64,000 nt of DNA, from the NCBI GenBank assembly GCA_949752745.1, contig OX457028.1:8574922-8638921 (forward strand). Reading direction: 5' to 3'. The notes beneath the pieces were generated by a model. It worked only from the letters and a program-made list of their open reading frames with translations, searched no databases and was not told the DNA's origin. Below, one piece after another: positions 17,036 through 27,111 of this stretch (position 1 is its first letter; every line of letters starts with the position of its first letter). Origin of the DNA: Protula sp. h YS-2021. Taxonomy: Eukaryota; Annelida; Polychaeta; Sabellida; Serpulidae. The position numbers and the translations under genes were made by a program.

Positions 17036-17530
17036 TTTGTAAACAAACTTTGTAAACAAACTTTGTAAACAAACTTTAGTTATTTGCATAATTGAAACTT
17101 TGTAAACAAACTTTGTAAACAAACTTTGCAAACAAACTGTGTAAACAAACTTTGTAAACAAACTGTGAAAACAAACTTTAGTTATTTACATAATTAAAAC
17201 TTTGTAAACAAAATTTGTAAACAAACTTTGTAAACAAACTTTATAAACAAACTTTATAATAAAATTTGTAAACAAACTTTGTAAAGAAACTTTATAAACA
17301 AAATTTGTAAACAAACTTTGTAAACAAACTTTGTAAACAAACTTTATAAACAAAATTTGTAAACAAACTTTATAAACAAAATTTGTAAGCAAACTTTGTA
17401 AACAAACTTGACTTATTTACATAATTGAAAATTTGTAAACAAACTTTGTAAACAAACTTTGTAAACAAACTTTGTAAGCAAACTTTGTAAACAAACTTTG
17501 GTTATTTGCTTAATTGAAACTTTGTAAAAC
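17036..17530 (+). repeat. 13-bp tandem array with forkhead cores, about 35 units
   Basis: Units tttgtaaacaaac, interrupted four times by spacers such as ttatttacataattgaa. Most units contain GTAAACA, the forkhead core. The array fills most of the candidate intron 16998-18019. On the minus strand it reads as a low-complexity FVYKVCLQ frame, which I do not accept as a gene. Confidence 0.9.
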
Positions 17531-17844
17531 AATACCTTTCGTTATACTTGGTCGATTTATATGAAAATTTCACCATTTGATTCAGTTTTATGTAAAGTTT
17601 TGTTATAAAGTAGTCATAGGCTATTTGCGCAGCTGGCTGTATGCATATTTATAGCATGTAGCCATTTTAACTTAAAATTGTGACAACTTTCGTTATAGTT
17701 GACTGAAAATTTCACCATTACAGTGCTTCTTCGCGGATGAATACCATTTGGCAGACCATTTAACTTCACCACTAGATGTCTCTGCTGTGTAGCAGTGCAG
17801 CTGTACAACTGTAAGTAAGACATTCATATACACAAGTAAAATTC

Positions 17845-17910
17845 TGCTGAGTCAGCAATTTTTGAACAAGTTACACACCATATTTTGATTACATGGAAGT
17901 AGTATAAAAG
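17845..17910 (+). promoter_or_regulatory. Promoter module A: T-MARE plus TATA
   Basis: TGCTGAGTCAGCA (exact T-MARE palindrome, 17845-17857), then gaacaagttacacaccat, then TATAAAAG at 17903-17910 and agtgaaac. The same ordered words recur at 17952-17995 and, inverted, at 31947-32138 near the right end. Confidence 0.6.
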
Positions 17911-17951
17911 CATGAGTGAAACATGTCAACTAGTCAACTAGTGATACGTTC

Positions 17952-17995
17952 TGCTGAGTTAACACACCATTGAGGTGGTATAAAAGGAAGAGTGA
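17952..17995 (+). promoter_or_regulatory. Promoter module B directly before the polymerase
   Basis: tgctgagttaaca (half-conserved T-MARE), acaccat, TATAAAAG at 17979-17986 and agtgaaac. A start 25-30 bp downstream falls at about 18005-18015, so the first usable ATG is 18046. Confidence 0.6.
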
Positions 17996-18045
17996 AACGT
18001 ATATTTTACTTCATTTCAGTTCTAGCAACAGCAACAGCAACAACG

Positions 18046-21000
18046 ATGGCAACAGTCTACTGTCATGATTGTGATGTAACATTTCCATCTCTGGAAGTGT
18101 TCGTGGCACATACATGCAAACCAGCTAGGTTGAAACGTGCTCGTGAAGAGCTTGTTGAGCAGATTGAAGCCAAGAGACAAAAGACCTTACAAGATGATGT
18201 TGAAAGACCTGATCCAGTCCTCTGCGGTGAATGTATTAAAATATTTCCATCTTTGGATGCATTTGAGACACATGCATGTGCTGAGATGGAAAATGTGTCT
18301 CATGAAGAACAAAGAAAGAAAGAGACAGGACAAGTAGGCAGAGGCAGAAGAGTGAGTCTTGGTGAAAACGCACAGGAAAGGCGGTTTGAGCCTGAAGATG
18401 GATTGGATTTGCTACTTGAAATGCGACAACAAGAGAACCGGATTAAGAGACATTTGCTAGAGACGTTAAACCATGGCATGAAATGGTACATTGTGGTACA
18501 TGCACGCTTCAAGAAAATGACACCAAATGCTGAAGGCGTGATGGTAGAACACGTGGATAATGCCTTCATCAGTAGTCCAACATATGCAGCATACAATCCA
18601 GCAGATATTGAGAAGGACTTGCCAGAAGCCTATAAAGAATTGTTTACCAGGTTTGATGAACATGAGCGACAAGGTTCTGGCTGGGTGTTGGAAAACATAT
18701 TATTCATTGAAGTACATACAGCTACGTCAGCGCCACTGGAAGCGAGCAGTTTTATCCCACTACCGAAGAAAGTAAAGAGTACGAAAGGTGTATTAAACAT
18801 TCAGAATAAAGACAACAAGTGCTTCTTATGGTCTGTATTGGCTCACCTTCACCCTTCAACAAGCAATGACCCACAGCGTGTGCATCAATACAAAGCATTT
18901 GAGAACGAATTGAAGGTGGAAGGCATGACATTTCCAACACCGATTACAGACATTCCAAAATTTGAAAAGGAGAATGATGTGTCCATTAACGTGTTTAGAT
19001 ATGAACATGATGTCGTTTTTCCCATACAACTCAGTCGAAACACCAGTGCGAGAGAAATCAACTTACTTTTGATTAGCAATGACAAGACAAGACATTACTG
19101 CCTCATCAAGAATTTCAGCAGACTGATGGCTTATCGATCAAACCATCAGCATGCAGCATTTTATTGTTTCAACTGTCTTCACGGGTTTAAGCGGCAAGAT
19201 CTGTTAGACAAGCATCGTGAAGTGTGTGGCAAGCATGGCGCACAACGTTTATCATTCCCCAAGGAACCCTTCATCAAGTTCAAGAATGTAGCCAAACAAC
19301 AGCGAGCGCCCTTTGTCATTTATGCAGACTTTGAATGTTTCACGAAAAAGCATGAAGAAGTTAGGTATCAGCATCATCGTCCAAACAGCTTCGCCTATGT
19401 GGTTGTGAGCCAGTATGATACACGTGCTCCAGTCGTGTATCGAGGAGACAATGCTGTGAAAGTCTTTTTAGACCATATGGTGAATGAGCGTGATCGTATT
19501 GTGCATGGTTTACAACAGAAAAAGAAAATGGTGATGACTCATGAAGATGAAGAGCATTATAAGAACGCCACAGATTGTTACATTTGTCATGAGCCTCTAG
19601 GAGCAGATCATGTGAGAGATCATGACCATATCAATGGCAAATACCGTGGAGCTGCACATAGTGAATGCAATTTACAATTTCGATTTCGAAAGGATCAGCA
19701 GGATGTTGAAGATTCTTTCATCATTCCTGTGTTTTTCCACAATTTACGAGGCTATGACAGCCATTTGATCATGGAAGAAATTGGAAAGTTAAAAAACGAA
19801 ACCATTACAGTCATTCCCAACACCGTTGAGAAATATATTGCATTCACCATGAGCAATCTGAAATTTACAGACAGTTATCAGTTCATGAGTACTTCTGGCA
19901 GCAGAAGGGAAAGACAACTTTTATCACATGACGTCACACATTCACGATAGCGACCAACAAGAGTTACTGTTGAGAAAGGGAGTGTACCCCTACGATTACG
20001 TGGATGAGCCATCCAAGTTTGCTGAAACACAACTGCCGTCCAAAGACAAGTTTTACAGCCTGCTCAGTGAAGAAGACATTAGCGATGAGGATTATGCGCA
20101 TGCGCAGAAGGTGTGGGAGACATTCCATTGTACTACATTTGGTGAATACCATGACCTGTACCTGAAATCAGATGTGTTGCTGCTGGCTGACGTGTTTCAA
20201 AACTTTCGTCACGTAGTCTCAACACGTATGAATTGGATCCTGCTCACTACTATACAGCGCCAGGACTGTCGTGGGATGCCATGTTGAAAGCGACAAAGGT
20301 GAAATTGGAATTGATCAACGACATTGACATGTACCAAATGGTTGAACAAGGTCTACGGGGAGGAATATCTGTCATCACACACAAGTATGCGAAAGCAAAT
20401 AACCCCTACGTAGCAGATTACGATCCCTTGAAACCGACCAACTACTTGACGTCCCTGGATGCAAACAACTTGTATGGCTGGGCCATGTCGCAAAGCATGC
20501 CGGAAAGTGGATTTATGTGGGTGAGCGAGCCAGAATCCATTGACTTTATGGATGTGGATGAAGATGACGAGATTGGATACATTTTAGAAGTGGATTTGGA
20601 ATACCCATATTCAATCCATGATCATCATAATCACTACCCAGTGGCTCCAGAACGGAAATGTGTGAAAGTGGGGGAATTGTCAAAACATAGTCAGAAGCTG
20701 CGGAAAGATCTAAACATGAAAGGCAAACCTAGTGAAAAGCTCATTCCCAACTTGTGCGACAAGAAGAAATATGTGCTTCATTATAGAAATTTACAGCAAT
20801 ATGTCTCACTGGGATTGAAAGTCACGAAGGTGCATCGTGCCATCATGTTTGCACAGAGCAAATGGTTGGAGAAATACATCTCCTTGAACACGGAAAAGAG
20901 AAAGTTGGCCAAGAACTCGTTTGAGAAAGACTTTTTCAAACTGATGAACAACTCTGTGTTTGGCAAAACCATGGAAAATGTGAGAAAACGCATGAATGTG

Positions 21001-21699
21001 GAACTTGTTCACAAAGAAAAGCGGTTCAAGAAACTTATGGCCAAACCTTCATTCCACAAATTTAGAATTTTCAACGAAGATTTGACCGCGGTACATTTGC
21101 GCAAAGTGGATCTGCTTCTGGATAAACCCATTGAAGTTGGTTTCACCATTCTCGACCTCAGCAAGGTGCTCATGTTCCACTTTCATTACAACTACATCAT
21201 GACCAAGTATCCCGACGCCAAGCTGTTGTTCAGCGACACCGACAGTCTATGTTATGACATAGAAACGGAAGATATCTACAAAGACATGCAGGAAGATGCC
21301 GACTTGTTCGACACAAGTGACTATCCCCCAGATCATTTCCTGCATTCCAACGTGAACAAGAAAGTGCTTGGGAAAATGAAAGATGAGACGGCGGGTATTC
21401 CCATAGAAGAGTTTGTTGGACTTCGACCGAAAATGTACAGTATGATGTATGGTGGGAAAGAAAAACGTACGGCTAAAGGCATTACTCGCGCGTGTCAAAG
21501 ACGTATGAAACATCACCAGTATAGAGACAGTTTGTTCAACCAAACGCAAACGATAACCACAGGGCACATCATTCGAAGTCATGACCACCAGATCTTCTCG
21601 GAGAAGTTGAGGAAAGTGGCTCTCTCTCCTTTTGATGACAAGCGATATGTGATGAGTGATGGCTATTCCACTTTGGCGCATGGGCATTACAGTATATAA
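18046..21699 (+). pseudogene. polB: Protein-primed DNA polymerase B of the Polinton, frameshifted
   Basis: Family B polymerase that copies the element using a protein primer. Start ATG 18046 is chosen from the TATA box at 17979. N-terminal C2H2-like fingers lie at about residues 6-25 and 58-76 and a third at about 371-393. Exo I is FVIYADFECF (about 424-433). A Cys/His nuclease-like insert, CYICHEPLGADHVRDHDH, begins near residue 510, and Exo II HNLRGYDSH near 566. Exo III-like YLKSDVLLLAD is at about 20158. Polymerase motifs are SLDANNLYG at about 20450 (A), KLMNNSVFGKT at about 20938 (B) and DTDS at about 21238 (C). The frame breaks near 19893 and again near 20229; all motifs lie in the three consecutive segments. 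The rest is well preserved, so the breaks are recent mutations or assembly indels. The last codons overlap the TATA box of the next gene. Confidence 0.92.
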
Positions 21700-21700
21700 G
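21693..21700 (+). promoter_or_regulatory. TATA box overlapping the polB stop codon
   Basis: tatataag followed by a g-run; the TAA inside it (21697-21699) is the polymerase stop. It lies about 60 bp before the ATG of the PC4-like gene. Confidence 0.55.
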
Positions 21701-21754
21701 GGGGAGACACTTCAACTTTAGAGTTAGTTGAGGTGTGAACACTGAAGCGTCAAC

Positions 21755-22105
21755 ATGAATCGGAAAAGATCTGCAACAACGGATATGGATACTCTTGCTG
21801 ATACAGTCAAAGACATGACTGTGAAACATCCTGACAATACCATCAAGAAATTAAAAGTGGAGATAGCACCAACACCACAGTCGTGGGATGGAATGCTTTC
21901 TCTAGGCAATGGAAAGTATATCAAGATTATGAAACAAAGTAATGAAGGTGTGATAAACATTCGCAAATACCTCAGAGATGAGGGGACTGGAAAAAACCGT
22001 CCAACGAAAAAGGGAATTTTGCTGACAATACCTGAATGGAAAATGCTGAAGAAGCAGGTGAAAGAAGTGGATAAAAGGCTTCGTAGACAAGAAGGTGGCT
22101 CATAA
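21755..22105 (+). CDS. PC4-like single-stranded-DNA-binding protein
   Basis: 116 residues with ATG at 21755. The C-terminal half, about residues 48-112, has the pattern of the PC4/p15 transcription coactivator domain: LGNGKYIKI, GVINIRKYL, then PTKKGILLTIPEWKMLKK. PC4 domains dimerise and bind ssDNA; here it may serve replication or element transcription (inference). The N-terminus is polar and probably disordered. The next gene's ATG (22119) starts 14 nt after its stop. It is intact. Confidence 0.85.
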   Translation: MNRKRSATTDMDTLADTVKDMTVKHPDNTIKKLKVEIAPTPQSWDGMLSLGNGKYIKIMKQSNEGVINIRKYLRDEGTGKNRPTKKGILLTIPEWKMLKKQVKEVDKRLRRQEGGS

Positions 22106-22118
22106 CAAGGTAACAATC

Positions 22119-22490
22119 ATGAATGCACTCATGCTGAACGGTGGTGTTTACCTTACTGTCAATGAGAGGAATGAAGTGATACTAGATTCTAAGACAAGTT
22201 ATCATCGGTTTAAACCTGAAGTGTGGAAAGACTTTAAAAACATACCACTTGAACCTGGGTTTAAACGTAGACTTGAAAATAAAGTGGAAGTGACGGTAGC
22301 TGAATATGATTCTAACATACGTGTAGAAATCTGTAGAAATCTTTTACAGGATTATCCAAAGGATTATAAGGGAGTTGTGCCAGATACACCATATACAGAT
22401 TTGATCCTCTTTGATATCAAGAACTGGCGCGCAGTCTTACGATTCCTAGAAGCGATACAACATCCACTCTTCACCATCTTGCGAGCATAA
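22119..22490 (+). CDS. Small Polinton protein, possibly two degenerate PC4-like units
   Basis: ATG at 22119, 123 residues, no family named with certainty. Two halves each show strands followed by a helix opening with a tryptophan: VYLTVNERNEVIL...PEVWKDFKNI and VEVTVAEYDSNIRVEI...IKNWRAVLRFL. This resembles the strand-strand-(E)W-helix ending of PC4, whose clear member is the preceding gene. The assignment is inference; it could be an unrelated small protein. Confidence 0.6.
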   Translation: MNALMLNGGVYLTVNERNEVILDSKTSYHRFKPEVWKDFKNIPLEPGFKRRLENKVEVTVAEYDSNIRVEICRNLLQDYPKDYKGVVPDTPYTDLILFDIKNWRAVLRFLEAIQHPLFTILRA

Positions 22491-22544
22491 AAACGTCTTT
22501 GCAGACAAGGAGACAGCTCATAGTTCATCTGACTGTTGAACGAG

Positions 22545-23153
22545 ATGGAAGACTTTTTAACGGAATATAAACCCATGACGCATGGATTCTCATATCTGAG
22601 AAACGAATATGATGACATTGTGCTAAGACATTTTGGACAGTATCACTTGATGACCAATCCGTGTTGAAGGATCACCTAGACAAGTTGAGAATACCCGGCT
22701 TTCTCCTAGCAGTCTCAAATGAATTAGAAGTGCGTGTGACTGAGAACGGTCTAGACGTGTTTGTACAATTTCGTCAGTATGACGAGCTTACAGAATGCTA
22801 CGACTACATCACCCTCAACACAGTGGAATGGTACGCTCTGTTACAAGCATTGGATTGGAAAGAACCTAACGCTTGAATTCAAAGAGGGAGGAATACAACT
22901 CAAGCGGGGTACCAAATCCATTGAGCTGACACAACCTATGCGTGTGATGGACATTGACTTAGAAGAAGGATATGAACTGAAACTGTCTGAACATGAAACT
23001 GTGAAAGTGATAAAGTTTGGTGATGTGTGTTATGTGAGCTTTCATAGCATTTACAAACACGGGTATAATGTCTATGATACCTATATCAATTTAGATTCTG
23101 ATGAATGGCATGCATTGATGAATGTATTGAAAAATGAATGTGTTTGTAAATAA
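22545..23153 (+). pseudogene. PC4-like repeat protein, frameshifted
   Basis: The reading starts at ATG 22545 (MEDFLTEYKPM), shifts frame near 22645-22660 and again near 22855, and ends at 23153. Two segments end in the PC4-style strand-helix pattern: YITLNTVEWYALLQAL and YINLDSDEWHALMNVL. The second is preceded by TVKVIKFGDVCYVSF, as in PC4 strands 1-3. I take it as one gene broken twice; two or three separate small genes are the alternative, but the middle part has no ATG of its own. Confidence 0.55.
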
Positions 23154-23310
23154 AAAGTTTGTAAATAGTGTAAATAAAAGTTTGTAAATAGTGTAAATAA
23201 AAGTTTGTAGTTAAGAGTTTGTAAATAGTGTAAATAGACTTTGTAAATAAAAGTTTGTAAATAGTGTTTGTAAACTTTGTAAATAGTGTTTGTAGTTAAG
23301 AATTTGTAAA
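23150..23310 (+). repeat. GTAAATA-rich tandem array after the + strand genes
   Basis: Units of about 20-25 bp built from gtttgtaaatagtgtaaata recur six to seven times. The wording resembles the 17036-17530 array with AAATA for AAACA. Confidence 0.75.
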
Positions 23311-23318
23311 TAGAACAC

Positions 23319-23356
23319 AATAAACAAGACTGTTTGAAAACTTGGTTTGTTTTATT
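23319..23356. terminator. Convergent polyadenylation signals
   Basis: AATAAA on the + strand at 23319-23324 and TTTATT (AATAAA on the - strand) at 23351-23356. The two gene sets of the Polinton meet here, so both transcript classes can end within about 40 bp. Confidence 0.6.
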
Positions 23357-23424
23357 TAACAACAACTTAACTAATATAACAACAACAACTTAACTACAAC
23401 TTAACTAATATAACAACAACAACA

Positions 23425-23862
23425 TTAATAAAACAATGGTTTATAATGTCTATATACAAAATCCTTTACAATAAAATCACCATCCTTTCTTTTTAATATA
23501 TTCACAATATCAAACATACTCTGACCTCGAGCTCTATGTAATATATAATATACACAATAAAAACCACATGATGATGATATTGGCGTTTGTAATGAGATAG
23601 AATTATACATATAGTCATTTCTTAAAAACATGTCTAAACGATCATCGAGAGGGAATAGTCCATAAGAGTCAAAATATTCCACAGGGTCTTTATCATAATA
23701 CACTGCCACCCAATGTTCTCCTGGTTCATCTTGATCGTCTGTGTTGATCACATAGGCGCCGCGTTGTAAAGATGGTAACTGGTCCATGGCAAACACGCCT
23801 TGAAACAAGTCTTTGGTCGCGGCATCATGACTCAATATGGCATCAATCTGCTTCGTGTTCAT
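23425..23862 (-). CDS. Adenain-like cysteine protease
   Basis: 145 residues, ATG at 23862. Ulp1/adenain-fold maturation protease that cleaves virion precursors. Catalytic set in order: His50 in GEHWVAVYYD, Asp65 in EYFDSYGL, Gln92 in ISLQTPI and Cys99 in SSSCGFYCVYYI. It is shorter than adenovirus protease (about 204) but normal for Polintons. Its ATG overlaps the stop of the capsid gene (ATGA at 23862-23859). It is intact. Confidence 0.93.
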   Translation of the reverse strand: MNTKQIDAILSHDAATKDLFQGVFAMDQLPSLQRGAYVINTDDQDEPGEHWVAVYYDKDPVEYFDSYGLFPLDDRLDMFLRNDYMYNSISLQTPISSSCGFYCVYYILHRARGQSMFDIVNILKRKDGDFIVKDFVYRHYKPLFY

Positions 23863-25232
23863 GACTGGTAGTCGAATTGAATGCTGCGATTTGCACTGAT
23901 CTCAATAATGTTGTCAAATTCAGCATAGACAATGACATTGATGGTAGGTTGCAAAGCCGTAGCAAAGTTCATTTCTAGCCGCAAATTCCCATGCTTGATC
24001 AGGGGGAAATGATCATCGCCATCATAATCCGGTGTTAAGTCAAACGAAAATAAAGCATAACCTCTAGGCCAATCGTCCCGTTTTATAATGGAACTTTTCT
24101 CACCATTCAATCGATCAAACGATTTGTAAAGCGTTTCAAAAGCGTCCAGGTATTTGTTCTGTGTAATGTCAAGCTTGAGAGGTTTGGATAGAACTGGTTC
24201 ACCATCCGTGTACAGTTGCATATAGTCCAGATCAAAATGTTTGAAATCATATGGATTCCTCAATACTGATCCACCAAAAGCTTCATTATGAACCAGACCA
24301 ATGACAATACGATTTGGTAATTGACCCAAAAAGATGTTATCTTTCACAAAAGACTGAAATCCTGCTGGAATAGCCAAGACTTTACATTCTTTTCTAGTGA
24401 TGATGATCTTGGCAGGACTTTTCATCAATGCATCTGTATGTCCTAACTGAATACCTGGACTCACCCTCACTTTGCGAATGGTTAAAAATGCCTCTTTTAC
24501 TTCTACCTTATAGGTATTATCTGCAGCCATCAATACATAGTCATCTTTTTGTCTATGGAAACGCAATTTCAAACTGATACCATTCGGAAGATAACGATCC
24601 TGCTCAAACAAATCTATCCTTAAACCACCTGTGAGCATAACATCACGGCTAAGACGTGTATGCAAATAACGATGATGTAAGCCATTGTTTCCTTGCTCAG
24701 CCAAGTCACCGCCGTCGGCATTGACATGAAACCCGGATACATATTGTTCATGATTAGGTCTTTTCACCTCATGACTATTCATTGACCCAGCAGTATCCTT
24801 ATACATGAGACGCATAGAGCGCTCAGAATGCAGACTTTCTTCCGAATCATGGATGAGATGAGAGATAATGCTGGTATAACCATGAGTATTGTTGCTATGC
24901 GAAACCAAACGATCATTCAGAAACAATTCAATATTAGACCATAACCCATTAAACACATCATTGATGCAAGAGACATTATCATCTGCGCCACACTCTGTTC
25001 CATCAGCCTTTAGAATGCGACATACAATATGGAGTTTACTGTTCTTTAAATCTAGATATTCTTCTGTACTCGCAGGAATGTAGAATTCTATTGGAGCGCC
25101 TTCTCTAATGCTTGTAAGTGGTTGATAGTCAACATTATAACTTTTCTCTACAGCAGTTTGCGTTGGTGGTACGTGAAACCATTCCAATGGAGAAAGACTA
25201 CATTCACACGAATGATTATGAATGAGAGACAT
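23859..25232 (-). CDS. Major capsid protein (double jelly-roll)
   Basis: 457 residues, intact, ATG at 25232. The opening PPTQTAVEKSYNVDYQPLTS and the INDVFNGLWSNIELFLNDRL stretch match the Polinton capsid family, annotated in animal genomes as F54H12.2-like. The family is known from structural modelling to be a double jelly-roll major capsid protein. It lies between the core-protein gene (4 nt upstream) and the protease (4-nt overlap), the usual morphogenesis order. Confidence 0.92.
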   Translation of the reverse strand: MSLIHNHSCECSLSPLEWFHVPPTQTAVEKSYNVDYQPLTSIREGAPIEFYIPASTEEYLDLKNSKLHIVCRILKADGTECGADDNVSCINDVFNGLWSNIELFLNDRLVSHSNNTHGYTSIISHLIHDSEESLHSERSMRLMYKDTAGSMNSHEVKRPNHEQYVSGFHVNADGGDLAEQGNNGLHHRYLHTRLSRDVMLTGGLRIDLFEQDRYLPNGISLKLRFHRQKDDYVLMAADNTYKVEVKEAFLTIRKVRVSPGIQLGHTDALMKSPAKIIITRKECKVLAIPAGFQSFVKDNIFLGQLPNRIVIGLVHNEAFGGSVLRNPYDFKHFDLDYMQLYTDGEPVLSKPLKLDITQNKYLDAFETLYKSFDRLNGEKSSIIKRDDWPRGYALFSFDLTPDYDGDDHFPLIKHGNLRLEMNFATALQPTINVIVYAEFDNIIEISANRSIQFDYQS

Positions 25233-25236
25233 GATT

Positions 25237-25578
25237 TCAAAAGATATCTTTGCGATATTTTGATGTTATCCGTCTGGCTGTTTTTCGTCTTCTGGCACGT
25301 TTCGTCGGTTGCACACGCTTTTGTTCTCCAAACACACGTTCTGCTACTCGACCCGTCACATCTTTCGCGACATTCTTTGCAGCCTTCTTAAGATGTGGCG
25401 CAACGATCTTAGCCCCAGCCTTAAGTAGTGGAATAGCTTTGCGAGCCAATGATCCCAGTATTGAACCAATACCATCGCCATATTGGATTCGCGCTCCTTT
25501 GAATCCTGGTAATTCCCCGCCCACTTGACGAAGAAAATGGTTGCGATATGCAGACGGATCGTGTGTATAAGCTTTCAT
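25237..25578 (-). CDS. Virion core / membrane-active protein, pVI/pX-like
   Basis: 113 residues. The N-terminal third is glycine-rich (GGELPGFKGARIQYGDGIGS), followed by an amphipathic helix region (about 40-75, LARKAIPLLKAGAKIVAPHL) and a very basic tail (TKRARRRKTARR). This arrangement matches Polinton/adintovirus proteins compared with adenovirus pVI and pX, which line the capsid, condense DNA or disturb membranes. Its ATG at 25578 overlaps the stop of the penton frame. Confidence 0.75.
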   Translation of the reverse strand: MKAYTHDPSAYRNHFLRQVGGELPGFKGARIQYGDGIGSILGSLARKAIPLLKAGAKIVAPHLKKAAKNVAKDVTGRVAERVFGEQKRVQPTKRARRRKTARRITSKYRKDIF

Positions 25579-26333
25579 ATTGCTTTTGGTCGAAAATGAA
25601 GTTTACAGATCACCTTTCCAGTTTGAAATGGAACATTATGGCCTGTGTCGTCCTTAATATTCATTTCTATCATGTCAAATTTGGATGTGTTTACAGGAAC
25701 ATAATGCGGTTCGCCATACGTTTTCATGATAATATCTCAATCATGGCCTTGTATGCCAACAGAACGTAGTAACGGAACATAATAATCACCAACAACTTGT
25801 GGTTCACAAATGCTACAATACACATACAGTGTATAAAACCCCTGTTTCACATCCGCTTTATGGTCAGCTGTACATGTTTCAGTATACCAGTGATCTGGGA
25901 TAAATCCTAAAATCTCAGCTAATCCAGCGGAAAAGGACACTTCATAACCATAATCGAGAAATAGAAACACACGTCGTCTAATCTTATCATACTTTATTCG
26001 AATAGCTTCTGTAAGTTTCAGAGCATTAGTCGCTTCTTCATTGACTGCCTCACATAGTTCTTGTATGGTTCTATAGTACCCATAAGGAATATCGAGAGTG
26101 CTAAGAATAGGATCATCGAATAGTTCTTGTCGATACTGAATAGAGTAGTCCAGGCCCTGTCTCATCGTTGTCCATGTATGTGGATATTGAATTTCAGCTA
26201 AAGCCACTTCATATTTTCCATTCAGATAAATGGTTCGAGGCATACGAATTTGATAATTCGAAGCCTTGTTGTTGGGATAATAGCTCATACTCGCATTGCT
26301 AGGCAAAGTGATGTAAAAGCTTGTCGACTCCAT
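25575..26333 (-). CDS. Penton-like minor capsid protein with an internal TGA
   Basis: ATG at 26333. The N-terminal text YYPNNKASNYQIRMPRTIYL and YEVALAEIQYPHTW is typical of the Polinton penton (single jelly-roll) protein. The frame meets TGA at 25737-25739 after 198 residues, then continues open in the same frame to 25575 with conserved family text (FDMIEMNIKDDTG, then VPFQTGKVICKLHFRP). An ATG stands just after the stop, at 25727. A nonsense mutation is the plain reading; a separately started 50-residue product is less likely. The conserved tail shows the break is recent or is a sequence error. Confidence 0.85.
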
Positions 26334-26341
26334 GATGGGAA

Positions 26342-26545
26342 CTAAATGGTATAGGTGCGTTGACGTTGTCTATATACTTCACGGTAGCGCGCGCCATTCG
26401 ACCAAGTATGTAAATGATCTTTCACATCATGATGATGATCTATGACTTCTCCTTCACAACAAGCACTTGTACATCTTATTTTTACAGGAATAGTTGTGTC
26501 TTGACAACAACATAGCTCTTTCAGCCATGTTAAAAATTTTCCCAT
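26342..26545 (-). CDS. Small protein with N-terminal myristoylation and cysteine motif
   Basis: 67 residues beginning MGKFLTWLKELCCCQ. Gly2 with Thr6 fits the N-myristoylation consensus, and the CCC soon after could be palmitoylated, suggesting membrane attachment (inference). The middle has CTSACC and a His run. It overlaps the previous gene by 16 nt and ends 8 nt before the penton ATG. Function unknown; position among virion genes suggests a role in assembly or entry. Confidence 0.65.
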   Translation of the reverse strand: MGKFLTWLKELCCCQDTTIPVKIRCTSACCEGEVIDHHHDVKDHLHTWSNGARYREVYRQRQRTYTI

Positions 26546-27111
26546 CCTTCAGGAAACTGTCTTTGTTGACGTTGTTTCATTTCTGTTGTAATGTCGTCAC
26601 GAGTGGTCTTTTTACTAAACATTGTTTTTGGAATATTAGCATCAACAATTTCCTGGATAAATGGATGCCAGCCATATGGTGGTATGGCTCGTTCTTTTCT
26701 TCTTGTCGCCACCAATGCTTCTTTCATCAAATCAACCACGTTGGAATTTGCTATAATATCGCCCGTTTTCAACACAAGTTCATTCTTGTCTGACCATGTC
26801 GTACCATATTTCTTCAGTTCTGCTAAAAGTTGTGTTATTTTTCCATGATAGATAGGTTGAAAATGACTTAAAAATAACTTTTCTGGCTTTTCAGGTGATG
26901 ATGATGATGATGAGGGCTTTTGCTGCCTAGACTGACTTGTTCGTAAATGACGACCAAGAAGTTGAGACATTTCTATAGCCTTTTCACGTGTTCGTTTCCC
27001 ACGTAAAAGTTTATTCACTTTCGTTTTGATTTCACCATCTTTTCCCTTCTTTTCTAGCAACATTTTATATTCATATTCAGGAATGAGGACCATTTTCATC
27101 GTATGTTTCAT
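26530..27111 (-). CDS. Conserved Polinton protein of unknown function, 193 aa
   Basis: It begins MKHTMKMVLIPEYEYKMLLE; a basic, serine-rich middle (SSSSSSPEKPEK) is followed by a C-terminal domain with WSDKNELVLKTGDIIANSN and GWHPFIQEIVDANIPK. Proteins with an MVLIPEYEY start and a similar C-terminal domain recur in animal Polintons, but I cannot assign a function. The ATG at 27111 overlaps the preceding stop by the ATGA pattern. Confidence 0.75.
   Translation of the reverse strand: MKHTMKMVLIPEYEYKMLLEKKGKDGEIKTKVNKLLRGKRTREKAIEMSQLLGRHLRTSQSRQQKPSSSSSSPEKPEKLFLSHFQPIYHGKITQLLAELKKYGTTWSDKNELVLKTGDIIANSNVVDLMKEALVATRRKERAIPPYGWHPFIQEIVDANIPKTMFSKKTTRDDITTEMKQRQQRQFPEGWENF

Noticed and set aside
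17186..17392. Minus-strand FVYKVCLQ repeat frame
   Set aside because: Translation of the 13-bp array; low complexity only.
17992..18045. Upstream extension of the polymerase frame
   Set aside because: It begins at GTG and lies between the TATA box and the likely transcript start; ATG 18046 is preferred for the unspliced form.
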